Assembly (NCBI RefSeq): GCF_900096995.1
Contig: NZ_OANT01000015.1
Span: 1-47,358 of the forward strand
DNA: 47,358 nt
Reading direction: 5' to 3'
DNA from: Acinetobacter puyangensis
Lineage (GTDB): Bacteria; Pseudomonadota; Gammaproteobacteria; Pseudomonadales; Moraxellaceae
Part shown: in pieces, positions 1 through 9,788 of the stretch
How the letters are laid out: each line of letters begins with the position of its first letter
Numbering within the stretch: position 1 is the stretch's first letter
Notes under the pieces: model-generated
Database searches by the model: none
Told to the model about the DNA's origin: nothing
The model's input: only the letters and a program-made list of their open reading frames with translations
Made by a program: the position numbers and the translations under genes

Positions 1-1703
1 GAGTCTGAGTCGCTGTCGCTATCTGAGTCACTGTCGGAATCTGAGTCGCTGTCAGAATCTGAATCGCTGTCGGAATCTGAGTCGCTGTCGCTATCGGAAT
101 CACTGTCGGAATCGGAGTCACTGTCGCTATCGGAATCACTGTCGGAATCTGAGTCGCTGTCGCTATCGGAATCGCTGTCGGAATCTGAATCGCTGTCGCT
201 ATCGGAATCACTGTCGGAGTCTGAGTCGCTGTCGCTATCTGAGTCTGAGTCGCTGTCGCTATCGGAATCGCTGTCGCTGTCGCTATCGGAATCGCTGTCG
301 CTGTCGCTATCGGAATCGCTGTCGGAGTCTGAGTCGCTGTCGCTGTCGCTATCTGAGTCGCTGTCGCTATCTGAGTCACTGTCGGAGTCTGAGTCGCTGT
401 CGGAGTCTGAATCGCTATCGCTATCTGAGTCGCTGTCGCTATCGGAATCACTGTCGGAGTCTGAGTCGCTGTCGCTATCTGAGTCACTGTCGGAATCTGA
501 GTCGCTGTCGCTGTCGGAATCGCTGTCGGAATCGGAGTCGCTGTCGCTATCTGAGTCGCTGTCGGAGTCTGAGTCGCTGTCGCTGTCGCTATCGGAATCG
601 CTGTCGCTATCGGAGTCACTGTCGGAATCTGAATCGCTGTCGCTATCGGAATCACTGTCGCTATCGGAGTCACTGTCGGAATCTGAGTCGCTGTCGCTAT
701 CGGAGTCACTGTCGCTATCGGAATCGCTGTCGCTATCTGAGTCGCTGTCGCTATCTGAGTCGCTATCGGAGTCGCTATCGGAATCTGAGTCGCTGTCGCT
801 ATCGGAATCACTGTCGCTATCGGAGTCACTGTCGGAATCTGAGTCGCTGTCGGAATCTGAATCTGAGTCGCTGTCGGAGTCGCTATCGGAGTCGCTGTCG
901 GAGTCGGAATCGCTGTCGCTATCTGAGTCACTGTCGGAATCTGAATCACTGTCGGAATCTGAATCACTGTCGGAATCTGAATCACTGTCGGAATCTGAGT
1001 CACTGTCGGAATCTGAGTCACTGTCGGAATCTGAGTCACTGTCGGAATCTGAATCGCTGTCGCTATCGGAATCACTGTCGCTATCTGAGTCACTGTCGCT
1101 ATCTGAGTCACTGTCGGAATCTGAATCGCTGTCGCTATCGGAATCACTGTCGCTATCGGAATCACTGTCGGAATCTGAATCACTGTCGGAATCTGAATCT
1201 GAGTCGCTGTCGGAGTCGGAATCGCTGTCGCTATCTGAATCACTGTCGCTGTCGGAATCTGAGTCACTGTCGGAATCTGAATCGCTGTCGCTATCTGAGT
1301 CTGAGTCTGAGTCACTGTCGCTATCTGAATCACTGTCGCTGTCGGAATCGGAGTCGCTGTCGCTATCGGAATCGCTGTCGGAGTCTGAGTCGCTGTCGGA
1401 GTCTGAGTCGCTGTCGCTATCGGAATCGCTGTCGGAGTCTGAGTCGCTGTCGGAGTCTGAGTCGCTGTCGCTATCGGAGTCACTGTCGGAATCTGAATCA
1501 CTGTCGGAATCGGAGTCGCTGTCGCTATCGGAATCGCTGTCGGAATCTGAATCGCTGTCGCTATCTGAGTCGCTGTCGCTATCTGAGTCGCTGTCGCTAT
1601 CTGAGTCACTGTCGGAATCGGAGTCGCTGTCGGAATCTGAATCGCTGTCGGAATCTGAATCGCTGTCGCTATCTGAATCGCTGTCGGAGTCTGAATCGCT
1701 GTC
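1..1703 (-). repeat. Ser-Asp dipeptide repeat tract inside the adhesin gene
   Basis: On the minus strand the frame alternates Asp (GAC/GAT) and Ser (AGC, AGT, TCC, TCA) codons without interruption. The DNA repeat is therefore a 6-bp period with longer 12-24 bp sub-patterns. It begins just after the last Ig-like unit ([13 protein letters not shown]) and continues past the left edge. Synonymous codons vary enough that the tract is not a simple microsatellite, although its length should still be unstable by recombination or slippage. Confidence 0.95.
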
Positions 1704-3929
1704 ATCAATAATTGGGGCTGTTACTGTAACTTCCGGTGATTTATTACCGGCATCATCTTCAAGGCCAACTATAACTTTTTCACCATTAATTAATGGCTCA
1801 TCAGGCTGAACCTCAAAATTGCCATTAGCATCAACTGTACCTGTGCCAATCGTGTTACCGCCCTCATCTTTAACAATAACAGTCGTACCAGGCTCACCTT
1901 TACCTATAACTACAGTTCCATCCTCACTCACTGCAACATCTGTTGGTGCATCTGGCGCTGTCAGATCAGGTGCTGTTGCTTCCACAGGATCCGATTCATT
2001 GCCTGATGCATCTGTTGCAGTCACAATGACTGTTTCAGTATTAATTAACGGCTCTTCAAGTTCTACAGTGTAGTCACCGTTTTCATCAGCAATGGCCGTA
2101 CCTAATACTTCACCATCTACATCTCTAACAATGACTGTCGCACCCGGTTCAGCTTTACCAGTAATCTCAGAGCCGTCCGTATTGAATTCAGCTGTTGGTG
2201 CAGTTGGTGCTGTGGTATCCGGTGCAGTAACTGTAACTTCCGGTGATGTATTACCTGCGCCATCTTCAAGCCCAACTGTAACTTCTTCACCATTGGTTAA
2301 TGGTTCGTCCAGTTCAACTTCAAAGTTGCCGTCTTCATCTACTATACCTGTGCCGATGGTATTACCATCTTCATCTTTGACTGTAACGATGGTGCCAGGT
2401 TCGCCTTTACCGGTCACTGTTGTACCGTCTTCACTGACTGCAACATCTGTTGGTGCAGCTGGTGCTGTGGTGTCCGGTGCAGTAACTGTAACTTCCGGTG
2501 ATGTATTACCTGCGTCATCTTCAAGGCCAACTGTGACTTCTTCACCATTAGTTAATAGTTCGTCCAGTTCAACTTCAAAGTTGCCGTCTTCATCTACTAT
2601 ACCTGTGCCGATGGTATTACCATCTTCATCTTTGACTGTAACGGTGGTACCAGGTTCGCCTTTACCGGTCACTGTTGTACCGTCTTCACTGACTGCAACA
2701 TCTGTTGGTGCAGCTGGTGCTGTGGTGTCCGGTGCTGTCGCATCAGTAGGAACAGACTCATTATTTGCTGTGTCAGTCGCTGTTACTTTAACTACTTCAC
2801 CATTTTTCAATGGCTCAGATAAGTTAACAGTGTAGTTGCCATCGCTATCAGCAGTGGCTGTGCCAATAACATTACCATTGGCATCCTTAACTGTAACTTT
2901 TGCACCCGGTTCTGTTTTACCGGTAATAGCTGTACCTTCTGCATTAAAAGAAGCAGTCGGCGCAGCAGGTGCTGTCAGATCCGGCGCTGTCGCATCAGTA
3001 GGAACAGACTCATTATTTGCTGCGTCAGTTGCTGTTACTTTAACTACTTCACCATTTTTCAATGGCTCAGATAAGTTAACAGTGTAGTTGCCATCGCTAT
3101 CAGCAGTGGCTGTGCCAATAACATTACCATTGGCATCCTTAACTGTAACTTTTGCACCTGGTTCTGTTTTACCGGTAATAGCTGTACCTTCTGCATTAAA
3201 AGAAGCAGTCGGCGCAGCAGGAGCTGTCAGATCCGGCGCTGTCGCTGTAACTTCCGGTGATTTATTACCAGCATCATCTTCAAGGCCAACTGTAACTTCT
3301 TCGCCATTGGTTAATGGTTCATCCAGTTCGACTTCAAATGTACCATCTGGATTTACCGTACCAGTACCAATGGTATTGCCTTCTTCATCTTTGACTGTAA
3401 CTGTCGTGCCAGGTTCACCTTTACCGGTAACCTTTGTACCATCTGCACTCACTGCCACATCTGTTGGTGCAGATGGTGCCGTGGTATCTTTACTGTCTTT
3501 TGTTTTATTGTCATTATCATCATCTAATAACAACTTTAATGCAGCAACAGTTGCTAATGGTGCAAGTGCCCATAATGGACTGATGCCATCATGATAAAGC
3601 AAAGGTTCGATCTCATCGATATAACCATAGACTGCTTCATCCAATAAAGCACCCGTCTGATCCGTAAATTGAGCCCAAATAAGTTTGTGATCACTATCTT
3701 CTAAAACCAGACTATGATTTGATCCTTCTTTAAAGAAGTTAACTATTGTTATCTTTTCGCCAGATTTTAGTACTACAACTGCATTATTTCCTTCTCTCTT
3801 TATTTCCAGAACATCGTCGGGATTTAGTTTTAATATGACTACCGCATCTTCTGATAAAGATACGGTGCTACTCTGTATTTCTTCTAAAGTGTTATGACTC
3901 TCTTTAGAAACAACTTTTATTTCTGCCAT
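1..3929 (-). CDS. Bap-like giant adhesin with Ig-like units and SD-repeat tract (N-terminal part; 3' end outside window)
   Basis: This is an open frame of at least 1309 codons, starting at ATG 3929 behind an AGAGG ribosome site and running off the left edge. Residues 1-115 form a Bap/LapF-type prefix beginning [20 protein letters not shown] short hydrophobic stretch ([14 protein letters not shown]) and an Asp-rich linker follow. Seven Ig-like units of 84-85 residues then occupy 3489 down to 1714. From 1703 to the edge every codon pair is Ser-Asp, about 567 residues. There is no Sec signal peptide, which fits type I secretion with a C-terminal signal lying outside the window. The secretion genes sit just upstream on the same strand. 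By analogy with the family the protein should act at the cell surface in biofilm formation. I see no frame break. The exact Bap class and total length cannot be told from here. Confidence 0.9.
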   Translation of the reverse strand, partial: MAEIKVVSKESHNTLEEIQSSTVSLSEDAVVILKLNPDDVLEIKREGNNAVVVLKSGEKITIVNFFKEGSNHSLVLEDSDHKLIWAQFTDQTGALLDEAVYGYIDEIEPLLYHDGISPLWALAPLATVAALKLLLDDDNDNKTKDSKDTTAPSAPTDVAVSADGTKVTGKGEPGTTVTVKDEEGNTIGTGTVNPDGTFEVELDEPLTNGEEVTVGLEDDAGNKSPEVTATAPDLTAPAAPTASFNAEGTAITGKTEPGAKVTVKDANGNVIGTATADSDGNYTVNLSEPLKNGEVVKVTATDAANNESVPTDATAPDLTAPAAPTASFNAEGTAITGKTEPGAKVTVKDANGNVIGTATADSDGNYTVNLSEPLKNGEVVKVTATDTANNESVPTDATAPDTTAPAAPTDVAVSEDGTTVTGKGEPGTTVTVKDEDGNTIGTGIVDEDGNFEVELDELLTNGEEVTVGLEDDAGNTSPEVTVTAPDTTAPAAPTDVAVSEDGTTVTGKGEPGTIVTVKDEDGNTIGTGIVDEDGNFEVELDEPLTNGEEVTVGLEDGAGNTSPEVTVTAPDTTAPTAPTAEFNTDGSEITGKAEPGATVIVRDVDGEVLGTAIADENGDYTVELEEPLINTETVIVTATDASGNESDPVEATAPDLTAPDAPTDVAVSEDGTVVIGKGEPGTTVIVKDEGGNTIGTGTVDANGNFEVQPDEPLINGEKVIVGLEDDAGNKSPEVTVTAPIIDDSDSDSDSDSDSDSDSDSDSDSDSDSDSDSDSDSDSDSDSDSDSDSDSDSDSDSDSDSDSDSDSDSDSDSDSDSDSDSDSDSDSDSDSDSDSDSDSDSDSDSDSDSDSDSDSDSDSDSDSDSDSDSDSDSDSDSDSDSDSDSDSDSDSDSDSDSDSDSDSDSDSDSDSDSDSDSDSDSDSDSDSDSDSDSDSDSDSDSDSDSDSDSDSDSDSDSDSDSDSDSDSDSDSDSDSDSDSDSDSDSDSDSDSDSDSDSDSDSDSDSDSDSDSDSDSDSDSDSDSDSDSDSDSDSDSDSDSDSDSDSDSDSDSDSDSDSDSDSDSDSDSDSDSDSDSDSDSDSDSDSDSDSDSDSDSDSDSDSDSDSDSDSDSDSDSDSDSDSDSDSDSDSDSDSDSDSDSDSDSDSDSDSDSDSDSDSDSDSDSDSDSDSDSDSDSDSDSDSDSDSDSDSDSDSDSDSDSDSDSDSDSDSDSDSDSDSDSDSDSDSDSDSDSDSDSDSDSDSDSDSDSDSDSDSDSDSDSDSDSDSDSDSDSDSDSDSDSDSDSDSDSDSDSDSDSDSDSDSDSDSDSDSD
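1714..3489 (-). repeat. Seven tandem Ig-like repeat units (252 or 255 bp each)
   Basis: Units lie at 3235-3489, 2983-3234, 2731-2982, 2476-2730, 2221-2475, 1969-2220 and 1714-1968. Each encodes a bacterial Ig-like module of the pattern TAP..PT..., [31 protein letters not shown]. By eye the pair 2731-2982 / 2983-3234 differs at only about five positions. The pair 2221-2475 / 2476-2730 differs at about seven. This indicates recent duplication or gene conversion. Confidence 0.85.
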
Positions 3930-4285
3930 ATAGACCTCTATTTAAGATTATCTACCCATAAAAAAAGTATTTTTAATTTAAATATACTTCCCTCCATTAC
4001 AAAGATAGATAAAATAAATGTCCAATTCAATTCAAAAAATAAACATAAATAACAACTACGTCACAAATATTCATAAGCAGATCTATGTAAATTAAAATAC
4101 AATCTAGTTTTAAAAAATAAGTTATTGTTTATTAACATGATATAAATTTAAAAAACAATCTATTGATATAAGTAAAAAATACAAGATATAATTAATATGT
4201 AATTTAAAAATGATAAAAAATTAATAATTATGTTTTAATTAATGCGTCTATTTAGTACATAATTTTAAATAAATACACACTATAT
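3930..4285. other. AT-rich spacer upstream of the adhesin
   Basis: About 355 bases of very AT-rich sequence lie between the secretion-operon terminator and the adhesin start. I find no ORF or RNA gene. It must hold the adhesin promoter and leader, but no convincing minus-strand -35/-10 pair stands out. Confidence 0.6.
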
Positions 4286-4306
4286 ATAAAATCCCCTTAC
4301 GGGGAT
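4284..4306 (-). terminator. Rho-independent terminator of the type I secretion operon
   Basis: The stem atcccc/ggggat with a TTAC loop (4291-4306) is followed on the minus strand by TTTTATATATA, directly after the HlyD-like stop codon. It separates the secretion operon from the adhesin transcript. Confidence 0.7.
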
Positions 4307-4312
4307 CATTTA

Positions 4313-5503
4313 TTAACGTTCTCGTAAAGCTTCTTTGGCCTTATTAAATGGTTTAATTAAGTAATCAAGTATTGTTTTCTGCCCGGTGCGGATATCTACC
4401 GTAGCAACCATACCTGGGGTAATGTTAAATGCTGCTCCCTGTTTATTATATAATTTATCTGTATCAGTACGAATATATACACGATAATAAAACTGATCCT
4501 GTTTTACTTCATCTCGAATGGTATCGGGTGAAATCACAGTGACCTTGCCTTTTAAACCACCATAGATTGCATAATCATAAGCTGTAATTTTCACCAAAGC
4601 TTCCTGCCCTGGATGAATAAAAGCAATATCTCTTGGAGAAATACGAGCTTCTATGAGTAATTGCTCATCAAGAGGGACGATGGTCATTAATTTACCATTT
4701 TGTGGTACTACTCCTCCAAGTGTCATCACATCAATTTCTTTTACTATACCTCGAACTGGTGCTCTAAAGACCGCACGGCTTAAAGTATCAGAACGTCCTT
4801 TTACAATTTGTTGTTGTTGACCAATATCAGTATTTGCCTTGGATAGTTGTTCTCTTGCATCCACATAATATTTATTACGTATATCATTCATTTGATTTTT
4901 TAAATCATTTGCCGAACGCTTTAATCTTAAAACCTCAACTTCACTTGCTGCACCTTTTGCCACCAATGGTTCTGTCATCGCCAATTCTTGCTCAACCAAA
5001 CGTAATGCCTGCTGTAAGCCCGATATGGTTTCTGTTAAGTTGAAACGACGAGAATTATAAAGTCTTGTTTCTTCTTCAACTAAATTTGGGTATTTTTTGA
5101 CAGCATCAGGAAAAACCAGTGCTGTTCCATTTACCTCTGCGGTTAATCTGGCCGCAGTGGCTTGAGCCGAGAGTAAAAGCGATTCCGACTCACCAACATT
5201 AGATGCAAAGCGTGTTGGGTCGAGCTGTGCCAGAATTTCTCCTTTTTGCACAATATCACCTTCTTGAACATCAAGCTTGGTTAAAATACCACCTTCCAAA
5301 GATTGGATAACCTGCTCCTTAGAGGAAGAAATAACTTTTCCAGTACCTGTAGAAACTTCTTCAAGCTTAAACAAAGAGGCCCACAATAAAAGTATTAATA
5401 ACCCAATACAAATAATCCAAATGGTTAATGATGTTTTTGGTAATTCAGGTTCGTTAAAACCACCTTGCAATTGATGACGTGTTTTTTCTTGTTGATCACT
5501 CAT
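4313..5503 (-). CDS. HlyD/LapC-family membrane fusion protein of type I secretion system
   Basis: This is a periplasmic adaptor linking the inner-membrane ABC exporter to the outer-membrane channel. The 396-residue protein has a short cytoplasmic N-terminus, one membrane segment at about 28-45 (LTIWIICIGLLILLLW) and a lipoyl/biotinyl half-motif (EGGILTKLDVQEGDIVQKGE). A coiled-coil region rich in Leu, Gln and Ala (about 120-230) and a second lipoyl half (RAPVRGIVKEIDV) follow, with a C-terminal beta-barrel (VKITAYDYAIYGGLKGKV). Length and order fit the HlyD/LapC family. AGGGG six bases before the ATG lies at the end of the upstream ABC gene, 15 bases away, so the genes are co-transcribed. The likely substrate is the adjacent SD-repeat adhesin. 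Confidence 0.92.
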   Translation of the reverse strand: MSDQQEKTRHQLQGGFNEPELPKTSLTIWIICIGLLILLLWASLFKLEEVSTGTGKVISSSKEQVIQSLEGGILTKLDVQEGDIVQKGEILAQLDPTRFASNVGESESLLLSAQATAARLTAEVNGTALVFPDAVKKYPNLVEEETRLYNSRRFNLTETISGLQQALRLVEQELAMTEPLVAKGAASEVEVLRLKRSANDLKNQMNDIRNKYYVDAREQLSKANTDIGQQQQIVKGRSDTLSRAVFRAPVRGIVKEIDVMTLGGVVPQNGKLMTIVPLDEQLLIEARISPRDIAFIHPGQEALVKITAYDYAIYGGLKGKVTVISPDTIRDEVKQDQFYYRVYIRTDTDKLYNKQGAAFNITPGMVATVDIRTGQKTILDYLIKPFNKAKEALRER

Positions 5504-5518
5504 GACAATCCCCTAATC

Positions 5519-7633
5519 TTAGCTTTGTTTCGCTGTTTGTTTCAAAATTTGATCACGGGGACCATCTTTTACAATTTTACCGTTATCGAGAATAATGATG
5601 CGATCAACCAGCTCAAGCACAGCCAAACGATGGGTTGAGACAACTAATGTTCTATGTGCCAACCAATTTTTTAGATATTGAATTAATTTTTTCTCGGCTA
5701 CATCATCTAATGCTGTTGTCGGTTCATCCAACAATAAAATATTAGGTTGTCTTACCAATAAACGTGTAAGAAGTAATGCCTGTCTTTGGCCACCAGATAG
5801 CCCTATACCGCCTTCTTTGATGACATAATCCAACCCTTCTTTCTTGGCCTGAATAAAATCATATGCACCTGTGATGATTAATGCCTGCTTTAAATCCTCA
5901 TCTGATGCAAGCGGCGCACCCAAGCTTAGATTTTCACGAACTGTCCCATAAAATAAATGTGCATTCTGATTCAACAATCCCATATCACGACGCACATCTG
6001 CCGGATCAATCAAAGTTAAATCAATTTCATCAAGATACACTTTGCCTGAATTTGCAACTTGCATACCGGACAGGAGTTGTAACAATGTAGATTTACCTGC
6101 ACCATTTCTTCCCAGCACAGCAATCTTTTCACCTGGCTTAATGAGCAAATTTCCAATCATTAAATCGGCACTGGGCTGTTCCGGATCATATTGAAAAATC
6201 ACATTCTTTAACTGATATTCCCCCGATATTGCAGGGCGATGTATGAGATGCGCATGATCTTCTTGGTCAACGGGTTTTTGCATTAAAGTATCCAGACTTT
6301 GCTTGGCCACTTTTGCCTGTTGCCAGCGTCCCAATACACCTGTTAATTGTGAAATCGGTGCCAGCATACGTGATGATAGAATCGAGCAAGCAACCAATGC
6401 ACCGGTTGTCATATCTCCTTTCATGACTGCAAAACAACCAACCAAAACGACAATAGCGAAAGTTAATCCTTGAATTTTTTGCGTCCATGCAGTAATCACG
6501 CCCACAATTTTGCGCTGTTGCATACTGACATCAGCTGAAGTCTCGTTCATATGATTCCATTGATTTTGGAATCGGGATTCTGCGCGAAGCAATTTAATAT
6601 CATCAATCCCCTGAACAGATTCCACCAATATCGCATTACGAATAGATGACTCACGCATACCCTCTTGTGCTAGGGCTGCTAATTTCTTTTGCACAAAAAT
6701 TGCTGGCAGCAGCATTAATGGCACCACCAAAACAATAACCCAGAATAAATTACCGCCAATTAACCAGAAGATTGCCAAAAACAGAAAAAAGAAAGGTAAA
6801 TCAGCCATGGCAGTGATTGTGGTTGATGTGACCAATTCGCGAATACCATCCAACTCACGAATTTGTGAAATAAAAGTTCCTGTTGATCGAGGGCGCTCAC
6901 TGTTTTTAATACGTAAAGCATGACCGAATACACGATCAGAAATATTTAAATCGGCACGTTTACCAATGATGTCGGATAAATAAATACGTGCAACCCGCAA
7001 TACAAATTCAAAAATTGCAGCAATTAAAACACCACTTGCCAGTACCCAAAGCGTCGGAATTGATTGTGAAGGAATGACGCGATCATACACTTGCATAGAG
7101 AACACTATCGTAGCAAGTGCTAGAATATTGGCCAGTAATGAGGCCAGCATAATATCGACATAACGTTTCCAGTCTTTAAGTACAATTGACCAAAACCAAT
7201 TTTTTTGATAAGGCTTAATATATTCGTCCACCCTCGCATCAGGTATGGAACTTTCCGGACGAATGATATAAATTTCCTGAATAATATTTTTTAGTGCAGT
7301 CAGAGGAAAAGATTTAGATAAACCCTCATCACCACTAAACTGGACCGCAACTTGCCCTTCATTATCAATTTTTTCAATAACGCCTACCTGTCCATTATCG
7401 AAAATTGCCAAAACAGGAAGTCGCCACGGATCAAAAATCTCTTGATTAAAGTTGGTTTTTTTAATTGTTAATCCGACTTGCCGAGCAATAACTGTCAAAA
7501 TATCTTCTGTTCTTTTTTCTTGTGCCCATTCCAAGTGTAAGCGAATACGCTCCTGTGAAGGATCAATACGATAATGTTTGGCAATGGTAATCACTGCTTG
7601 AATTAGTGGTTGATAATCTACAGAAATGCTCAT
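5519..7633 (-). CDS. Type I secretion ABC transporter, LapB/HlyB-like, with C39-like domain
   Basis: This is the inner-membrane ATPase/permease that powers export of a type I substrate. Residues 1-130 form a peptidase-C39-like domain with no cysteine. It should therefore bind substrate without cleaving a leader, as in the HlyB/LapB class. Membrane segments occupy about 150-430. The nucleotide-binding domain has Walker A GRNGAGKST (about 505), signature LSGGQRQ (about 613), Walker B ILLLDEPTTALDD (about 634) and a switch His (STHRLA). The 704-residue length is typical. The ATG overlaps the stop of the TolC-like gene by four bases (ATGA), which implies translational coupling. Confidence 0.94.
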   Translation of the reverse strand: MSISVDYQPLIQAVITIAKHYRIDPSQERIRLHLEWAQEKRTEDILTVIARQVGLTIKKTNFNQEIFDPWRLPVLAIFDNGQVGVIEKIDNEGQVAVQFSGDEGLSKSFPLTALKNIIQEIYIIRPESSIPDARVDEYIKPYQKNWFWSIVLKDWKRYVDIMLASLLANILALATIVFSMQVYDRVIPSQSIPTLWVLASGVLIAAIFEFVLRVARIYLSDIIGKRADLNISDRVFGHALRIKNSERPRSTGTFISQIRELDGIRELVTSTTITAMADLPFFFLFLAIFWLIGGNLFWVIVLVVPLMLLPAIFVQKKLAALAQEGMRESSIRNAILVESVQGIDDIKLLRAESRFQNQWNHMNETSADVSMQQRKIVGVITAWTQKIQGLTFAIVVLVGCFAVMKGDMTTGALVACSILSSRMLAPISQLTGVLGRWQQAKVAKQSLDTLMQKPVDQEDHAHLIHRPAISGEYQLKNVIFQYDPEQPSADLMIGNLLIKPGEKIAVLGRNGAGKSTLLQLLSGMQVANSGKVYLDEIDLTLIDPADVRRDMGLLNQNAHLFYGTVRENLSLGAPLASDEDLKQALIITGAYDFIQAKKEGLDYVIKEGGIGLSGGQRQALLLTRLLVRQPNILLLDEPTTALDDVAEKKLIQYLKNWLAHRTLVVSTHRLAVLELVDRIIILDNGKIVKDGPRDQILKQTAKQS

Positions 7634-9159
7634 GGTTGCACCTCGAATCCCTGAATTGACATATTATTAAGGTGATATACCTGACGTGAACGTCCTGTTA
7701 TGCTGATGTACTCAATTAAACTGCTATAAATATCGTATCTGGCATTCTCAAACTCACTATTGGCAGAATGAATTGCCATTTCTGCGGTTAATAAATCCAG
7801 AATAGAACGCGTACCTAATTTATATTGTTCCTGATAAAGTTCCCGTGTTTTGACCGTAGTCATTTGTCTTGCACCCAAAACCCGCATTTGCCGTTGTTTA
7901 TTATCAATCACTTCCCGTGTTGTCCGTACGCTACCCAAAACATCAAGATAAACAGCATTTACTTTTGCTTTTGCTGCTTCTTCTGCATAACTGGCAGAAC
8001 GGGACTGTGCTGCAACAGAACCACCTTGATAAAAGTTACTGGTCGCTTCAAGCATAATGGAGCTATATAAACCATTATCTTTATTGTTATTCGGATTGAC
8101 GCCATTCACTGCCTGATTTAAAGAACCTTTTACCGATACCGTAGGATAACGGCTTAAATTTGTTTGCTTTTTTTGTGCTTTGGCAACCTCAACGGAAGCC
8201 TGCGCCACCAGCATTTTTGGAATGATATTGAATTTTGGTTCTTCATAAAGATCTGAGAGGATCGCTAAATCCTGAGGAATATCCCATTCTTTATTGATAA
8301 CATCAAATCCCAGTAAAGTACGTAAATGTTGCTGATACTGGCTAAGTGATGATTGTTGAGCAATCAGACTCGATTGTGCCGATTCAAGATAAGATTGCGC
8401 CTGAATTGGATCGGACTGGCTACTAATACCTGCCCTGGCACGCAAATTGGCAATCGATAAAATATATTCAATCCCCTCAATTTGCTGTTCGGCAATTTGA
8501 ATATTGCGTTTATAACGCTCAATATTAATAATGGAAGCTGCCACATCATATGCAATATCATCAATTGCCACCAAAACATTGGCTTGTTCAACCTGTAACT
8601 GTGCTTCCTGAATAGATACATTTGACTTAATCTTTCCAAAGTCATATAGCATCTGGGTTGCACTTAAATTAAATAATTGCCGCCCTCGCTCACCACTGGT
8701 TAAATCACCCGTCGTAATTCCACCTGAAAGCTGTGGATAATAACTCGCTTTGGCGACATCAATATTGGCATTTTGTGATGCCAAAGATGCAATGCTTTGT
8801 CCAATTTCCGGACTACGCTGCACGGCATGTTTAACTGCGTCCGTTAAATTAATTTTTCCCTGTCTGGCAATACTGGCACCTGACTGTTTAGATAGTATCG
8901 GAACGGTCCCGACAACCGGCAATTCCTGAACCTGATTTTGATCAAATTGAAAATCACTCAATTGCTGGAGTTGAACCGTCTTATACCGTTCATCCGATGT
9001 GGGGGCCAATAAGCGTGATACCCTTTCTTTATAAGTTAAAGTCGATTCCTCTGCATATAGGGTTGGCATCCACAACATAGATATACAAACCGAAACTGAA
9101 AGACGGAAAAACCGCTTCTGATTTTTATCTTTAGACCCTTTAAAAGAATATAATTTCAT
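7630..9159 (-). CDS. TolC-family outer-membrane channel of type I secretion system
   Basis: This is the outer-membrane exit duct of the system. The 509-residue protein starts at ATG 9159 and has a signal peptide with a basic N-terminus, a hydrophobic stretch and a site near TLYAEE. A variable N-terminal extension follows. Two TolC-like halves are rich in Ala, Gln and Ser heptads (LTDAVKHAVQRSPEIGQS near 105-122 and QASVEVAKAQKKQTNLSRYPTVSVKG later). The YPxLS/YPTVSV strands are typical of the OEP family. It is the first gene of the three-gene operon and overlaps the ABC gene. Presence of a dedicated channel suggests the locus works independently of a general TolC. Confidence 0.9.
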   Translation of the reverse strand: MKLYSFKGSKDKNQKRFFRLSVSVCISMLWMPTLYAEESTLTYKERVSRLLAPTSDERYKTVQLQQLSDFQFDQNQVQELPVVGTVPILSKQSGASIARQGKINLTDAVKHAVQRSPEIGQSIASLASQNANIDVAKASYYPQLSGGITTGDLTSGERGRQLFNLSATQMLYDFGKIKSNVSIQEAQLQVEQANVLVAIDDIAYDVAASIINIERYKRNIQIAEQQIEGIEYILSIANLRARAGISSQSDPIQAQSYLESAQSSLIAQQSSLSQYQQHLRTLLGFDVINKEWDIPQDLAILSDLYEEPKFNIIPKMLVAQASVEVAKAQKKQTNLSRYPTVSVKGSLNQAVNGVNPNNNKDNGLYSSIMLEATSNFYQGGSVAAQSRSASYAEEAAKAKVNAVYLDVLGSVRTTREVIDNKQRQMRVLGARQMTTVKTRELYQEQYKLGTRSILDLLTAEMAIHSANSEFENARYDIYSSLIEYISITGRSRQVYHLNNMSIQGFEVQP

Positions 9160-9602
9160 TCAGTCACTTAACCCATATCAAATGTTATAAGAAATATATT
9201 TTTGCCCATAAATATTATTGATTTTTAAAAATGTATAGTCAGGCACAAAATATTCTAGCAATGATAGACTTATAACAACTTTCTTCCTTAAATTATTTAT
9301 TTACATAAAAACTAAGATATTGAATTTAAAAAATATTTTATAAAAATACACAAAATTATGTTTTATTCTCAAAGACCATTTAATACATAATTTCTATACC
9401 AAAAACGATTACAAGAGAATATTTTTAGCAATAAATATAATTTTTTAATCTCTTCAAAATTAAGCTCAACATAATACAAACTATCAAATCAACCTAAAGC
9501 CTTGAAGCAAGGCTATGAACATATGAATTATAAGTAATACAAATTGTTTTGATATGATTCTAGTGAACTGCACATTTCAACAAAAATTAGTTTGTCTAAA
9601 AC
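9160..9602. other. AT-rich spacer between secretion operon and tRNA-Val
   Basis: About 440 bases with no ORF above background. It must hold the promoter of the minus-strand secretion operon, but I see no strong consensus pair. No repeat of the tRNA 3' end was noticed here. Confidence 0.6.
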
Positions 9603-9605
9603 AAA

Positions 9606-9630
9606 AAAGCCCACTTTTACAGTGGGCTTT
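9606..9630 (-). terminator. Rho-independent terminator downstream of tRNA-Val
   Basis: A perfect 10-bp stem (AAAGCCCACT / AGTGGGCTTT) encloses a 5-base loop. On the minus strand it is followed by a T-rich run. It lies 26 bases past the tRNA 3' end. Confidence 0.85.
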
Positions 9631-9655
9631 ATGTTGCTGATTTAACAGCGATATT

Positions 9656-9732
9656 TGGTAGGCATATCCAGACTCGAACTGGAGACCTCTACGATGTCAA
9701 CGTAGCGCTCTAACCAACTGAGCTATACGCCT
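9656..9732 (-). tRNA. tRNA-Val (anticodon GAC)
   Basis: The minus strand folds into a complete cloverleaf. The acceptor AGGCGTA pairs with TATGCCT. The D arm is GCTC..GAGC, and the anticodon stem CTACG/CGTAG carries the loop TTGACAT, giving anticodon GAC. The variable loop is AGGTC and the T arm TCCAG-TTCGAGT-CTGGA. The discriminator A and an encoded CCA complete the 77 bases. Confidence 0.97.
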
Positions 9733-9742
9733 AATTGCGTGC

Positions 9743-9770
9743 ATCATAGCATTTTTTGGAAAACAGACAA
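9743..9770 (-). promoter_or_regulatory. Sigma-70-type promoter of tRNA-Val
   Basis: On the minus strand, TTGTCT (9765-9770), a 16-bp spacer and TATGAT (9743-9748) lie about 10 bases before the tRNA 5' end. Position and spacing are good. Confidence 0.75.
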
Positions 9771-9788
9771 GTGATTTTATTTTAATTT

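Noticed and set aside
1..1703. CRISPR array or non-coding satellite
   Set aside because: The repeat has a 6-bp period with no unique spacers and keeps a perfect open frame joined to the adhesin start at 3929.
1819..3594. Plus-strand ORFs rich in Ser, Val and Pro
   Set aside because: They are the antisense of the adhesin's Ig-like repeats and have no ribosome sites; repeat periodicity explains their length.
4162..4197. Plus-strand TTGATA / TATAAT promoter in the adhesin spacer
   Set aside because: Spacing is 18 bp in extremely AT-rich DNA and it points at the 3' end of the HlyD-like gene; chance is likely.
7825..8663. Short ORFs on both strands inside the TolC-like gene
   Set aside because: They overlap a well-supported channel gene and encode no recognisable protein.
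9606..9630. Second RNA gene next to tRNA-Val
   Set aside because: The hairpin is fully explained as the tRNA transcript terminator.
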